A stretch of DNA of 64,000 nt from Paenibacillus plantarum (GTDB taxonomy: Bacteria > Bacillota > Bacilli > Paenibacillales > NBRC-103111): NCBI RefSeq assembly GCF_013141695.1, contig NZ_WHNY01000065.1, forward strand, positions 62,001 through 126,000, given 5' to 3'. Under the pieces are notes generated by a model. That model worked only from the letters and a program-made list of their open reading frames with translations. It made no database searches and had not been told where the DNA came from. The position numbers and the translations under genes were made by a program. Shown here piece after piece: positions 17,284 through 25,985 of this stretch (its first letter is position 1; each line of letters starts with the position of its first letter).

Positions 17284-17768
17284 TCGTTCCTCTTCAAATC
17301 GGCTTCTACCATAATAGTAACTAATTCTTGGTACTTTGTAGAGGGTCCCCAATTCAAGTTGGTTTTTGCCTTTTCAGGGTTTCCTATTAACAGCTCAACT
17401 TCCGTTGGGCGGAAAAATGTTTCATCAATGACAACATGGTCTTCCCAACAAAGACCTGCTGCCGAGAACGCCGCTTCAACAAATTCCTTGACAGAATGCG
17501 TCTCATTCGTTGCAATGACATAGTCTTCTGGCGTTTGTTGTTGAAGCATTAGCCACATAGCTTCTACATATTCTGCAGCATAACCCCAATCACGCTTAGC
17601 ATCCAAGTTGCCTAAACGGAGCTGCTTTTGCTGCCCCTTTTTAATTCTAGCAACAGCTTTAGTAATTTTCCTTGTAACAAATTCTTCTCCACGCAATGGA
17701 GATTCATGGTTAAACAAAATACCCGAGCAAGCAAACATATCATAGGACTCTCGATAATTAACTGTCAT
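17280..17768 (-). CDS. C-terminal half of Gmd (GDP-sugar-binding part)
   Basis: This 162-residue frame begins at the conserved methionine of MTVNYRESYDMFACSG and has the NHESPLRGEEFVTRKI and RDWGYAAEYVEAMW segments of Gmd. It starts only nine bases after the internal stop and has no clear ribosome site of its own, so any expression would need reinitiation or readthrough. Confidence 0.65.
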   Translation of the reverse strand: MTVNYRESYDMFACSGILFNHESPLRGEEFVTRKITKAVARIKKGQQKQLRLGNLDAKRDWGYAAEYVEAMWLMLQQQTPEDYVIATNETHSVKEFVEAAFSAAGLCWEDHVVIDETFFRPTEVELLIGNPEKAKTNLNWGPSTKYQELVTIMVEADLKRNE

Positions 17769-17777
17769 CCAATGTGC

Positions 17778-18245
17778 TTATAACTTTGCCGCGGCGTATG
17801 GGCTTCTTGGGTAGAAAGGTGTCGTTTCTATCTGCGGTACCGCTTGCACTTTCCCAAACATTTCACTTGTGGAGGCTTGATAAAACTTAATCGATGGATT
17901 CACAATCCGAATAGCTTCCAGTATTCTTGCCGCACCAACACCTGTGATGTCTGCTGTCGCCAAAGGCTCCTCGAACGAGACTCCCACAAAACTCTGAGCA
18001 GCTAAATTATATACCTCATCTGGAATAATTTTCATTAAAACACGAATAATATTGCTTGTGTCTAATAAGTCCATATCTATAATTTCTACTTCTTCACGGA
18101 TACCCAGATATTCGAGTCTCCATAGATTCAATGTACTTGTCCTACGGACTGCACCGTAGACTTTATATCCTTTGGATAGTAATAACTCCGCTAGGTATGC
18201 ACCGTCTTGTCCTGTAATTCCTGTCACTAAAGCTTTATTAGTCAT
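17778..18245 (-). CDS. N-terminal half of Gmd (NAD-binding and catalytic part)
   Basis: This 155-residue open frame has the Gmd NAD motif GITGQDG (residues 9-15) and the complete catalytic set: T126, S127 and E128 in the STSEMFG segment, and Y150/K154 (PYAAAK). It lacks the C-terminal GDP-sugar-binding part. The ATG at 18243-18245 follows GGAAGG; a GTG 18 bases upstream is the alternative. It is the first gene of the left glycan operon. Confidence 0.75.
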   Translation of the reverse strand: MTNKALVTGITGQDGAYLAELLLSKGYKVYGAVRRTSTLNLWRLEYLGIREEVEIIDMDLLDTSNIIRVLMKIIPDEVYNLAAQSFVGVSFEEPLATADITGVGAARILEAIRIVNPSIKFYQASTSEMFGKVQAVPQIETTPFYPRSPYAAAKL

Positions 18246-18333
18246 ATAATCGCTACCTTCCACTTGTTAGCGTTCTAAAATTAATCATAATTCATTATCG
18301 ACAATAAAACGACGTATTATGATATTTTCCAAC

Positions 18334-18361
18334 AAAAAAAGATGAGAGCAGGGGCTCTCAT
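18334..18361 (-). terminator. Terminator ending the right glycan operon
   Basis: Minus-strand hairpin ATGAGAGC/GCTCTCAT (18342-18361) followed by seven Ts (18334-18340), 28 bases beyond the GT4 stop. It divides the island into two transcription units; the left one starting at gmd must have a promoter between here and 18245, which I could not define. Confidence 0.85.
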
Positions 18362-18388
18362 TGTGAATTTCGAAGCTTATAAAATAAA

Positions 18389-19495
18389 TTACGGTTGTAA
18401 AATAGATTGAAACAATTCGTGCGTTCTCGTAGCAGCATCCTTGTAAGTGAATAACTTCGCTCTAGAATGTCCTAAAGCAATTAACTCTTGGCGTTTGGTT
18501 GGACTCAAAACAACACTTATAATAGCTTCTGCAATTGACTCAGCTTCGTAAGGGTTACAATATACTACAGCATCTCCCCCAACTTCTGGTAAAGAGGAGT
18601 TGAATGATGTGACAACCGGCACTCCACATGCCATAGCTTCCAATATCGGTAAGCCAAATCCCTCAAATAAAGAAGGATACACAAAAACTTCTGCATTACG
18701 GTATAAAGCAGGAAGTTCTTCATCTGGGGCAAACCCCGTCATAATGATATCTTCTTTGAATTCAAATTGTTGCAATTCTTGTAGGAGCTTCTGATAATCC
18801 CAACCTAATCCACCCACTAGAACTAGCGCCATTTTTTCCTTCGTCCGCTTTCGCACCAATTCATATGCGGCTAAAGTTCTTGACAAGTTTTTTCTAGGTT
18901 CAATCGTACACACGGATAAAATATACGGCATATTAATCTTATATTTATTTAATATAGCAGTATCCTGGCCAGTATTACTTATAACTTTCTCGAAAATGGG
19001 ATCTATCCCAGGATAAATGACAGAAATTTTCTCATCCTCAACATTAAAAAATTCCATTATATCATTTTTTGTAGCTTGCGAAATCGCTATGACATGATCA
19101 ACTGTCTTAATTGAACTTCTTATATAGCGATCAAAGAGAGTATTATTCACAAATAACTCGGGAAATCTCAACTGAATTACATCAAGTACTGTAAGAACGC
19201 CTTTGAAAGCTCTACGCTCAGGTATTGGAAAAAAAGGGGAGTATAATAAATCAAGATCGTGCATTTGACCATTAAGCGCTAACAACTTATTGGCATATTC
19301 TACGCTGCTATGAGGTATATCGATTTGAATTTGTTTGGATTTATGAAACAATCCTTCTTCATAAAACTCCCCTAAGGAATAATATGAATCTACGTCTTTT
19401 TTAACAAGCTCTCTTACTAAGTTATAGGTGTATCTTCCTGTACCTGTGCGATTTACATCATCTAACACACGCAAATCTATCCCAATCCGAGTCAA
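18389..19495 (-). CDS. Glycosyltransferase family 4
   Basis: GT-B glycosyltransferase of 368 residues, related to WbdA/mannosyl- and rhamnosyltransferase types. It has the N-terminal GIDLRVLDDVNRTGTGRYTYNL region, the LSVCTIEPRKNL linker and the C-terminal EVFVYPSLFEGFGLPILEAMACG donor site with E-x7-E spacing. It uses a TTG start (19493-19495) behind AGGTGA, four bases after the preceding gene. It is the last gene before a strong terminator. Confidence 0.88.
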   Translation of the reverse strand: MTRIGIDLRVLDDVNRTGTGRYTYNLVRELVKKDVDSYYSLGEFYEEGLFHKSKQIQIDIPHSSVEYANKLLALNGQMHDLDLLYSPFFPIPERRAFKGVLTVLDVIQLRFPELFVNNTLFDRYIRSSIKTVDHVIAISQATKNDIMEFFNVEDEKISVIYPGIDPIFEKVISNTGQDTAILNKYKINMPYILSVCTIEPRKNLSRTLAAYELVRKRTKEKMALVLVGGLGWDYQKLLQELQQFEFKEDIIMTGFAPDEELPALYRNAEVFVYPSLFEGFGLPILEAMACGVPVVTSFNSSLPEVGGDAVVYCNPYEAESIAEAIISVVLSPTKRQELIALGHSRAKLFTYKDAATRTHELFQSILQP

Positions 19496-19499
19496 TGTA

Positions 19500-20036
19500 T
19501 CACCTACTCTCTATATTCTCCCAATGCCACTCCGACATTGCTTTCATCAATTTCAAACTTTTGATATGTAAATTAGGATTATCAATTCTTAAAAGCTCCC
19601 AGTAACTATTAAAAACATAGAGTTCTTTTTCTGTTATAGAAGACATGATTTCCAGCACGTTTTCATAATCGATCCCATACCTATTATTATAAAGTAAGCC
19701 AAATCGGTCAATTGATTTGCTCTTAATATATTGTAGCTTGTCTTTTAGATACTCGACATCGTAACTTCCCGTATGCGTATATTCGATTATCTCACAATCT
19801 TCACCACATATTTTAATAACATCTTCTTTGTCTCTTGAATGCGTTAGAATATATAGGAAAATATCAGGATTTACTTCTTTAATACTTTTTATAAACTTTG
19901 AAAACATCTTTGGACTTGCGGATCTTATGATAAAAGCAGTGCGGTCTTGTGAGAAAACTTGCAAATTATCTGTGGTAGGCTTTATTTGTTCGTAAATTGC
20001 GGTAAATAGACTCTTCATTGCTATATCCGTATCCAT
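19500..20036 (-). CDS. Unknown protein of the glycan operon
   Basis: I do not recognise this 178-residue protein. It has no signal peptide or membrane segment. It alternates short beta-like hydrophobic stretches (AFIIRSA, IFLYILTHS, FGLLYNN) with helices, and ends with KAMSEWHWENIESR, suggesting a Rossmann-like fold that binds or modifies a sugar nucleotide. The ATG at 20034-20036 has GGGGG six bases upstream; a GTG one codon earlier is possible. It is tightly packed between a GT2 and a GT4 gene, so it probably acts in the same glycan assembly. Confidence 0.7.
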   Translation of the reverse strand: MDTDIAMKSLFTAIYEQIKPTTDNLQVFSQDRTAFIIRSASPKMFSKFIKSIKEVNPDIFLYILTHSRDKEDVIKICGEDCEIIEYTHTGSYDVEYLKDKLQYIKSKSIDRFGLLYNNRYGIDYENVLEIMSSITEKELYVFNSYWELLRIDNPNLHIKSLKLMKAMSEWHWENIESR

Positions 20037-20084
20037 CACTATCCCCCAATTATGTTACTAAAATAAGCTATTACAAACCTTTTT

Positions 20085-21371
20085 TTAATTTAAAATAACT
20101 TCAACAAAATCAGTCGTTTCCACATATCCGCGAGTATTTAAAGAGGCTCTAATTTCTTTAGAATAGGAAGAGCCAATTACTATAAATGCTCTTTTTGATA
20201 ATTCACAGTTACTCTCCAGTACCACTTCTGGACTAAGTATTTTCTTATCTAACAACCGCTTTTCCCACTTCAGCGAGTTAGAATCAATAAAACCTTCAAT
20301 TTCAATTTTGCGTTGCATCATCAATTCCGCTACTCTTTGTCCAGCACTTCCGCCACCCCAAACATATATAGGCCTACCTTGGGACAAGCTTTGTATGTGA
20401 TTGCCTTGCAATAAAGTATTAATATCTTCCCTCAAAATTCCTTCATCAACATAATTTAATACAATACTTTCAATTAACGCTATTTGTTGTTCTAGACTAA
20501 CTACAGAAAGGGGGGGGAGATATTCTTTAATGATTAGATTTTTCCATTCCTCATTTTGATGAGTCAATATATCTATAAAATTACGAATAAGTTGATCTTT
20601 TGAATTATGATCTATACGGGAAAACTTAATGACTTCAATTAAATCCCTTGCAAGATTACTATAAGGAGTTTTTATTTCAGAAACGGTTGGTTTATCATAA
20701 TTCATTAAAAATTCTTCAAAACTCTTATTTGATGTTCTATAGTAAAAAAGCGGCTCATTTACTTTGACAATATCACCACGCAGCATGATTTCTAATGTAA
20801 AAGATACGTCTGCACCAAAACGAGATAAGTCAACTTTGCGATCTTTGATTGTTTCTAATCTATATAACCCATATGTATCATACCATCCAAAATTATTAAA
20901 AATGTGGTCAGCGCTTTGTAAGATCGTTTTTCCCACTGTCTCTGGTGTAATATATGTTGTTGTTGAACATTTACCATCTTCATCTATGAAAATAAGGTCA
21001 CTTAGACAAAGAAGAGCATCAGGTGACTCCTCTAATTTTTGAACACACTTAGCAATAAATGTTTTATCAAAAAGATCATCATGCGCTGCCCACATGAAAT
21101 ATTTCCCCTTTGATAAATCAAAGACCCTCTGGAAATTATAAGCAATTCCTTTGTTTACTTCTTCTTTTGAGTATTTAATTCTACTATCTTGGGCAACAAA
21201 ATTCATACAAATATCACCAGTTGCATCGGTTGAGGCATTGTCTGAAATTATTATTTCAATATTTCTATACTCCTGAGACAGCAGTGATTCTAATGCCAAT
21301 TGTAAATACTTTTCTCCGTTATACACAGGCAATCCAACGCTAATTAGTGGACAATTTGCATAACTGTTCAT
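20085..21371 (-). CDS. Glycosyltransferase family 2 with C-terminal Rossmann-like domain
   Basis: Protein of 428 residues. The N-terminal GT-A domain (about 1-230) has SVGLPVYNGEKYLQLALESLLSQ-type sequence, the SDNASTDATGD nucleotide site and a metal-binding AAHDD near residue 98. From about residue 332 a separate domain begins with YVWGGGSAGQRVAELM, a glycine-rich nucleotide-binding loop like that in PglD N-domains and some sugar methyltransferase C-domains. The two-domain build suggests a transferase linked to a nucleotide-sugar or CoA-binding regulatory module. Codon use is AT-rich compared with the flagellar genes. Confidence 0.85.
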   Translation of the reverse strand: MNSYANCPLISVGLPVYNGEKYLQLALESLLSQEYRNIEIIISDNASTDATGDICMNFVAQDSRIKYSKEEVNKGIAYNFQRVFDLSKGKYFMWAAHDDLFDKTFIAKCVQKLEESPDALLCLSDLIFIDEDGKCSTTTYITPETVGKTILQSADHIFNNFGWYDTYGLYRLETIKDRKVDLSRFGADVSFTLEIMLRGDIVKVNEPLFYYRTSNKSFEEFLMNYDKPTVSEIKTPYSNLARDLIEVIKFSRIDHNSKDQLIRNFIDILTHQNEEWKNLIIKEYLPPLSVVSLEQQIALIESIVLNYVDEGILREDINTLLQGNHIQSLSQGRPIYVWGGGSAGQRVAELMMQRKIEIEGFIDSNSLKWEKRLLDKKILSPEVVLESNCELSKRAFIVIGSSYSKEIRASLNTRGYVETTDFVEVILN

Positions 21372-21419
21372 ATTCCAACCACCTAGCTTAGATATTTAAA
21401 TTAAAGTACCTTGCTAAAC

Positions 21420-21595
21420 TTTCATCACGAGTGACCGCCTTCGAGCTGGCAACGTGTACACGTCTCGTCAGGTTGTAAGATTTATGGGTCCTGTTCTGCA
21501 ACGTTACAGAACCAAGGCTCCGGAGGCATTCATTGTCGTTCGCGTCTTGCGTAACCCAGCCAGTTCGATACAAAGCAGGCATTTCTAGTTGAATA
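21420..21595. other. GC-rich islet in an AT-rich intergenic gap, origin unknown
   Basis: The 240-base gap between the GT2 and methyltransferase genes contains a block clearly richer in GC than either flank. It includes the near-palindrome GTTCTGCAACGTTACAGAAC (21493-21512), and CTCCGGAG close by. A 64-codon frame reading 21388-21582 has no recognisable product and no good ribosome site. A remnant of a mobile element or a structured RNA is possible; I cannot decide. Confidence 0.4.
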
Positions 21596-21611
21596 CAATC
21601 GTCATCATCTT

Positions 21612-22724
21612 TTATATCCGCACAGTGTTTTCGATCAAATATTTACTAATAATATTATTAGAAATTAAATCATAATAATCACTTCTTGGTGATCCAGAGA
21701 CAGATAATTTAAAAAGTTCTATGTACATTGTTATGTTACTCGATCCTTTTACTTCATATTTATTTCCCATTCTGAATACTATCTGCATTAGATATAAAAA
21801 CAACTCAATAATACATTTATTAATAGACTTATTATCATCAAGGTATGCGAAATGAGTATTAAATAAGCCTATGGCGATTTTTTTCCTTTCTGATTCAGAA
21901 TAGGAATAAGAAAATACTTGATCAGCTAATTGATATAATAAATTAATCTCTTGCACGTATGAGTTGGAATTTTCTATAGTTTCTATTTTATTTGGTGGAT
22001 TAACTTTACATAGATACTGGTAGGGATAAAACTCTTCATTATAGACACCAGTTAAATATTCGTAAAAATCCTTATCTTGCCTAACAGCATATAACCCGTT
22101 CTTATTAAGATCATTTATTAAAGTCTCCGAGGTATCCCACCTTACATGTGGGGCTGTCAAATCGTCTCTAGCACGTAACCTTGCGTGTCTAATAAACAAA
22201 TCACTATCATCCGTAAATTCTTTATAATTTTCATAAATTAACACATTACGACAAGTATCAACCGTAAATTCCCTAAGACTCTTTGCATTATACGAATACA
22301 CATAAATAAAGGCATCTTCGTTCATTAAACACTGTTTGATTTTCCCAATAAAGGTATCAAATTCTTTTATGCAAGGCAATATTCCATATAACCAAATAAA
22401 ATCTGCTTGGAGATTTAATTCTTCTTCAAGAATATTCCCATGAATAATTTCAATATTTTTGATATTCAAATTTATACAATAATCATTGAAGCGTCTAACG
22501 TTATCTGAAGAAGCATCAACTGATATAACCCTTTTAGCCCCTGCTCTTAAGAATGCAAGAGACCAATTTCCCCGACCGAATGCATAATCTATTACCACTT
22601 TATCTTGAATCAGTTCTCCACAAATCTCTACTATATAATCTGCACATGATTGAATCCATTTCTCGTGTAACTTTTCATTGATAAACATACTGTTTGCATA
22701 CTCATTTATTCTATCTACACTCAC
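21612..22724 (-). CDS. Class I SAM-dependent methyltransferase
   Basis: Protein of 370 residues with a Rossmann methyltransferase domain in its first half. SAM-binding motif I reads DYAFGRGNWSLAFLRAGA, followed by VISVDASSDNVRRF (acidic loop) and ADFIWLYGILPC. The C-terminal 150 residues are AT-rich and of unknown fold. The GTG at 22722-22724 with GGAGGT eight bases upstream is a better start than an in-frame TTG 27 bases earlier. It follows the carbamoyltransferase by 31 bases and is likely another sugar-tailoring enzyme; the site methylated is unknown. Confidence 0.82.
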   Translation of the reverse strand: MSVDRINEYANSMFINEKLHEKWIQSCADYIVEICGELIQDKVVIDYAFGRGNWSLAFLRAGAKRVISVDASSDNVRRFNDYCINLNIKNIEIIHGNILEEELNLQADFIWLYGILPCIKEFDTFIGKIKQCLMNEDAFIYVYSYNAKSLREFTVDTCRNVLIYENYKEFTDDSDLFIRHARLRARDDLTAPHVRWDTSETLINDLNKNGLYAVRQDKDFYEYLTGVYNEEFYPYQYLCKVNPPNKIETIENSNSYVQEINLLYQLADQVFSYSYSESERKKIAIGLFNTHFAYLDDNKSINKCIIELFLYLMQIVFRMGNKYEVKGSSNITMYIELFKLSVSGSPRSDYYDLISNNIISKYLIENTVRI

Positions 22725-22755
22725 GTTTGTACCTCCACTTTCAAAAGTCAATGAT

Positions 22756-24342
22756 TTATTTTATTAATAAGATTTCCCCTATGAGTAAAGCATCAATATT
22801 TGTACTCAAGAAGCATCTAATAGCATCCTCAGGAGTTTCTACAATCGGTTCTCCTGCTACATTAAAAGATGTATTCAACAATACGGGGACTCCACTGATT
22901 TTATAAAACGATTCAACTAAATCATAAAAAGCACCGTTTCGTTCCTTGGTCAATGTTTGTACGCGTGCTGTACCATCCACATGTGTAACTGCAGGTATCA
23001 CTTGTCTTTTGTCTTCGTTTACATTCGGAACCAGCAACATATACGGACTTTGTCTGTCAAGATCAAAGTAATCACAAGTAAACTCCTCAAGTATTGCTGG
23101 AGCAAAGGGTCTGAACGACTCTCTATGTTTAACCCTTTCATTAAGAACATCTTTATTTTCTTCAATTGTAGGATTCATTAAAATTGAACGGTTACCTAAT
23201 GCTCTAGGTCCCATTTCAGATCTGCCATAGTGACGTGCAATTATTTTATTGTCGATCAGCATTTCAGTTAATTTTTCTATCGCATTCCTTTCGTAAATAC
23301 TAAAACCTGTAAATGAACTAATAGCTTTATTAATATCTTCTACACTATATTCTGGTCCCATATAAGGATTTATTGTACTGTAACTTTTAGGTCTCCCTTT
23401 AGCAATATGGTACCCATATAAAGCACATCCTAATGGGATACCTGTGTCTGAACACGCTGGATTTATAAATATGTCATTAAACAAACCACTTTTTAGAACC
23501 TTATCATTTGACACAGAGTTTAACGCTACCCCACCTGATAAACAAAGGAAATCTGATTTCGTTTTTTCTTTTGCATACTTTGCCAAATGAAGGAAGGCGG
23601 CTTCACATTCTTCTTGGACCTCATAAGCCGCTGTTGCCACATCGTCCCAACCGCTAATTTCCTTGTCATATTCGGCAGTTAAAGTATACGTACCCTCACT
23701 AACAACATTAGAATAGTCCGTGACAACTCCAACAAACTCTTTAGGAAAATTAAATATTCTTTTGTTGTTATCCCGACCATATGGTGCTAAGCCCATTGTC
23801 TTTCCTTCTTGCATTTTGCCAAAACCTATTTTTTGAGAAACAGTAGAATACAATAGCCCTATTCCCACCTTGTCGGTTGAGTCCAATAAATTAATTTGAT
23901 TATCCTTAGTGGAAGCATAGAAAAGACTTTGAGTTTCTTTCATAGTCCCTCTACCATCAACAATTAATACCGCCGCCTCATCAAATGATGAGGAAAAAAA
24001 AGTAGAACAAGCATGGGCGAGATGATGATTAATTATTTTTATTTTCTCTTCATTTATGTCTTTAAAAAAATCATTTACAATTACTTCTCTTGTTTTATTA
24101 TCTTTTCTCCAGTCAATATCTTCAATATGATCCATAACAATTAAATCAATCTCATCCTTTGAGTTAATGTTTAATTGCTTCATACATGCAAGAATGGATT
24201 TTATCGGAAATACCCTGGAGTCCTTTTCCCTGTTTAATCTTTCTTCACTGATAAACGCAAATTGCACTTCATTGTCTACTTCTTTTATGATCGCAGCACC
24301 TGTATTGTGCCAAGGATCTTTATGAATACCAAGAATAATCAA
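22756..24342 (-). CDS. Sugar O-carbamoyltransferase (NodU/CmcH/NovN/TobZ family)
   Basis: Transfers a carbamoyl group from carbamoyl phosphate, via carbamoyl-AMP, to a hydroxyl of a sugar. The 528-residue protein has the N-terminal Kae1-like domain with the metal-binding NHHLAHACS motif (H106, H107, H110), VDGRG near 128-132, and LSGGVALNSVSN. The C-terminal YrdC-like part carries RSEMGPRALGNRSIL and FRPFAP. Length fits the family. It uses a TTG start (24340-24342). In the operon it follows sugar-methylation genes, matching NovN in noviose decoration. Confidence 0.9.
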   Translation of the reverse strand: MIILGIHKDPWHNTGAAIIKEVDNEVQFAFISEERLNREKDSRVFPIKSILACMKQLNINSKDEIDLIVMDHIEDIDWRKDNKTREVIVNDFFKDINEEKIKIINHHLAHACSTFFSSSFDEAAVLIVDGRGTMKETQSLFYASTKDNQINLLDSTDKVGIGLLYSTVSQKIGFGKMQEGKTMGLAPYGRDNNKRIFNFPKEFVGVVTDYSNVVSEGTYTLTAEYDKEISGWDDVATAAYEVQEECEAAFLHLAKYAKEKTKSDFLCLSGGVALNSVSNDKVLKSGLFNDIFINPACSDTGIPLGCALYGYHIAKGRPKSYSTINPYMGPEYSVEDINKAISSFTGFSIYERNAIEKLTEMLIDNKIIARHYGRSEMGPRALGNRSILMNPTIEENKDVLNERVKHRESFRPFAPAILEEFTCDYFDLDRQSPYMLLVPNVNEDKRQVIPAVTHVDGTARVQTLTKERNGAFYDLVESFYKISGVPVLLNTSFNVAGEPIVETPEDAIRCFLSTNIDALLIGEILLIK

Positions 24343-24381
24343 TATACTCCACTCCCGCTGTTAAAATACTTTACTCATGCT

Positions 24382-25149
24382 TTAATTTAATCTTTTTAAA
24401 TAAGCACTCGGCCAGTAGGTTACTCTCTCTTTAATGTTACCTTCATTAAATGGAAATACAGGCTCTTCTAATACAAAGCGGAGATCTCTTTCAACAAACT
24501 TCTCTGCTGCGGCTTTAGGATTATTCCATACCCAATCTTCCTCAGAACGCGGGGCTCCTACTAGTGAGCTCATTATTCCATCACATACAACTGCATAGGA
24601 GTTTACGGAAACCAAACTTGAATATGCTTCTAGTTCTTTTGTAACATGATCTTTTGTATGATTAGAATCTAAAATGAGTAGTACCGTTTCTCCTTTATCA
24701 ACCAAGGAATGTACTTCCTGAACGATTGTAGAATCTACTGAATTCCCTTCAATCAGCGTTATATATTCGAACATCTGATGTTCCTCAATTGCTTTGCGAT
24801 TATGGGGTCTTATTTCCACATCAATTCCAACTACTCTACCCTTGCCAATTGCTTTGCATAATCCAGCATAGAAGATGCAAGAACCACCATGTGCTACACC
24901 TGTTTCTATAATGACATCAGGTTTTATCGAGTAGATAAGTTCTTGAATCCGAATCATATCTTCTGGCAGCTGAATGATAGGTCTTCCTAACCACGAAAAG
25001 CCATATACATATTTATTATCCCAGCCACTACGCAACCACGTTTGGGAGATATAAGAGAAAGCTTCCGATGAGCCGATATCGTATGCCTTTTTACCCGTTT
25101 CATTTTCAACTAAAACTTTCCCTTGCTCTGTATCAATTGTTATGATCAT
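24382..25149 (-). CDS. CmcI-like (cephalosporin hydroxylase family) methyltransferase
   Basis: Protein of 255 residues of the CmcI family, which despite its name has a SAM-methyltransferase fold close to macrocin O-methyltransferases. Motif I is VIIETGVAHGGSCIFYA, then VVGIDVEIRPHNR, and LILDSNHTKDHV provides a metal-binding acidic region; the end reads NIKERVTYWPSAYLKR, typical of the family. Its start overlaps the reductase stop as ATGA (25146-25149). In this gene order it takes the place of the sugar O-methyltransferase NovP. O-methylation of the branched sugar is inferred. Confidence 0.82.
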   Translation of the reverse strand: MIITIDTEQGKVLVENETGKKAYDIGSSEAFSYISQTWLRSGWDNKYVYGFSWLGRPIIQLPEDMIRIQELIYSIKPDVIIETGVAHGGSCIFYAGLCKAIGKGRVVGIDVEIRPHNRKAIEEHQMFEYITLIEGNSVDSTIVQEVHSLVDKGETVLLILDSNHTKDHVTKELEAYSSLVSVNSYAVVCDGIMSSLVGAPRSEEDWVWNNPKAAAEKFVERDLRFVLEEPVFPFNEGNIKERVTYWPSAYLKRLN

Positions 25150-25973
25150 GTAATCAATCCCCTTACTTTGGAAATATAACTGTTTGTTAAAGTCTCTATA
25201 GTATTATCTAAATTTGTCGGAGAATACAAAAACTCATTTTGAAGTCTTTGAATATCAATACTTATATCGATTCGAGTGACAGGGTCATGAGCTACTTCTA
25301 CTAAGCAGCCAGTAACCTGTTTTATTTTATTTATAATGAATACATTAGTAGTGTTTATTCCACTGGCAACGTTATATATTCGATGTTTTCCGCCGATTGA
25401 TATTTCAGGCAAAAGCTTAACTACATCCTGAATATCAATATAATCTTTTTCGGACTCCATTGTTGTATTTAATAAAATATATTTTTTTTCAACAGCGTCT
25501 TTTATTAGAGAATTAATAAAATTATTCGAGTTAAAGTCATTACCTATCACATTAGAAATTCTAGCGACTCGAACTGTGGGGCTTTGTTTAGAGAAGCAGA
25601 TAGATTCACCCATCAATTTAGATATGTTATAAAGATCACTTGGATTTAATGGATTAACTACTAAATCCGCTTGTTCACATGTCCGTTTTTGACCGCTATA
25701 TATCCGTGTAGATGATAGGTAGAGGAAAGAATCAAAGCTACATTCACTTAAAATTTCCTTTAATAAACAAACATGTGCCTCTACAGTGTCAAAAGGACGT
25801 TCCCTAAAATCTGCCGTTAAACCAATACAATAAATAACATGTCCTAAGTGTCTACTATATATCGATAAATCGTCTCTCCCAGGAGCGGTATAATTCATTT
25901 GATGCTTCTTCAAATAATTAACGAGGTGAGAACCCACAAAGCCACCAGCGCCCAAGACTGTAAAATGATTCAT
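25146..25973 (-). CDS. NAD(P)-dependent 4-ketoreductase-like SDR
   Basis: Extended SDR of 275 residues with GAGGFVGS (about 8-15), an active-site serine in LYLSSTRIYSG and YNISK as the YxxxK motif. It is short for an epimerase, like 4-ketoreductases of deoxysugar pathways (RmlD/NovS/TylCIV). Placed directly after an RmlC-like epimerase and a C-methyltransferase, it most likely reduces the 4-keto group in the last ring step. Sequence alone cannot exclude an epimerase. Confidence 0.82.
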   Translation of the reverse strand: MNHFTVLGAGGFVGSHLVNYLKKHQMNYTAPGRDDLSIYSRHLGHVIYCIGLTADFRERPFDTVEAHVCLLKEILSECSFDSFLYLSSTRIYSGQKRTCEQADLVVNPLNPSDLYNISKLMGESICFSKQSPTVRVARISNVIGNDFNSNNFINSLIKDAVEKKYILLNTTMESEKDYIDIQDVVKLLPEISIGGKHRIYNVASGINTTNVFIINKIKQVTGCLVEVAHDPVTRIDISIDIQRLQNEFLYSPTNLDNTIETLTNSYISKVRGLIT

Positions 25974-25985
25974 TATTCCCTCGCT

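Larger units (their letters stand above)
17280..18245 (-). pseudogene. gmd: GDP-mannose 4,6-dehydratase, interrupted by one in-frame TAA
   Basis: The two halves together give a full-length Gmd (about 321 codons) in a single uninterrupted frame except for TAA at 17778-17780, codon 156. In intact family members the sequence at this point reads AAAKLYAHWM; here the tyrosine codon after AAAKL is TAA, while AHWM continues beyond it. A single base change from TAT or TAC explains it. There is no frameshift and no deletion. Options are a real nonsense mutation, a sequencing error, or split translation by reinitiation at the ATG at 17766-17768. Confidence 0.85.

Noticed and set aside
21388..21582. 64-codon minus-strand frame in the GC-rich islet
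   Set aside because: No ribosome site and no resemblance to any family; open mainly because the block is GC-rich.
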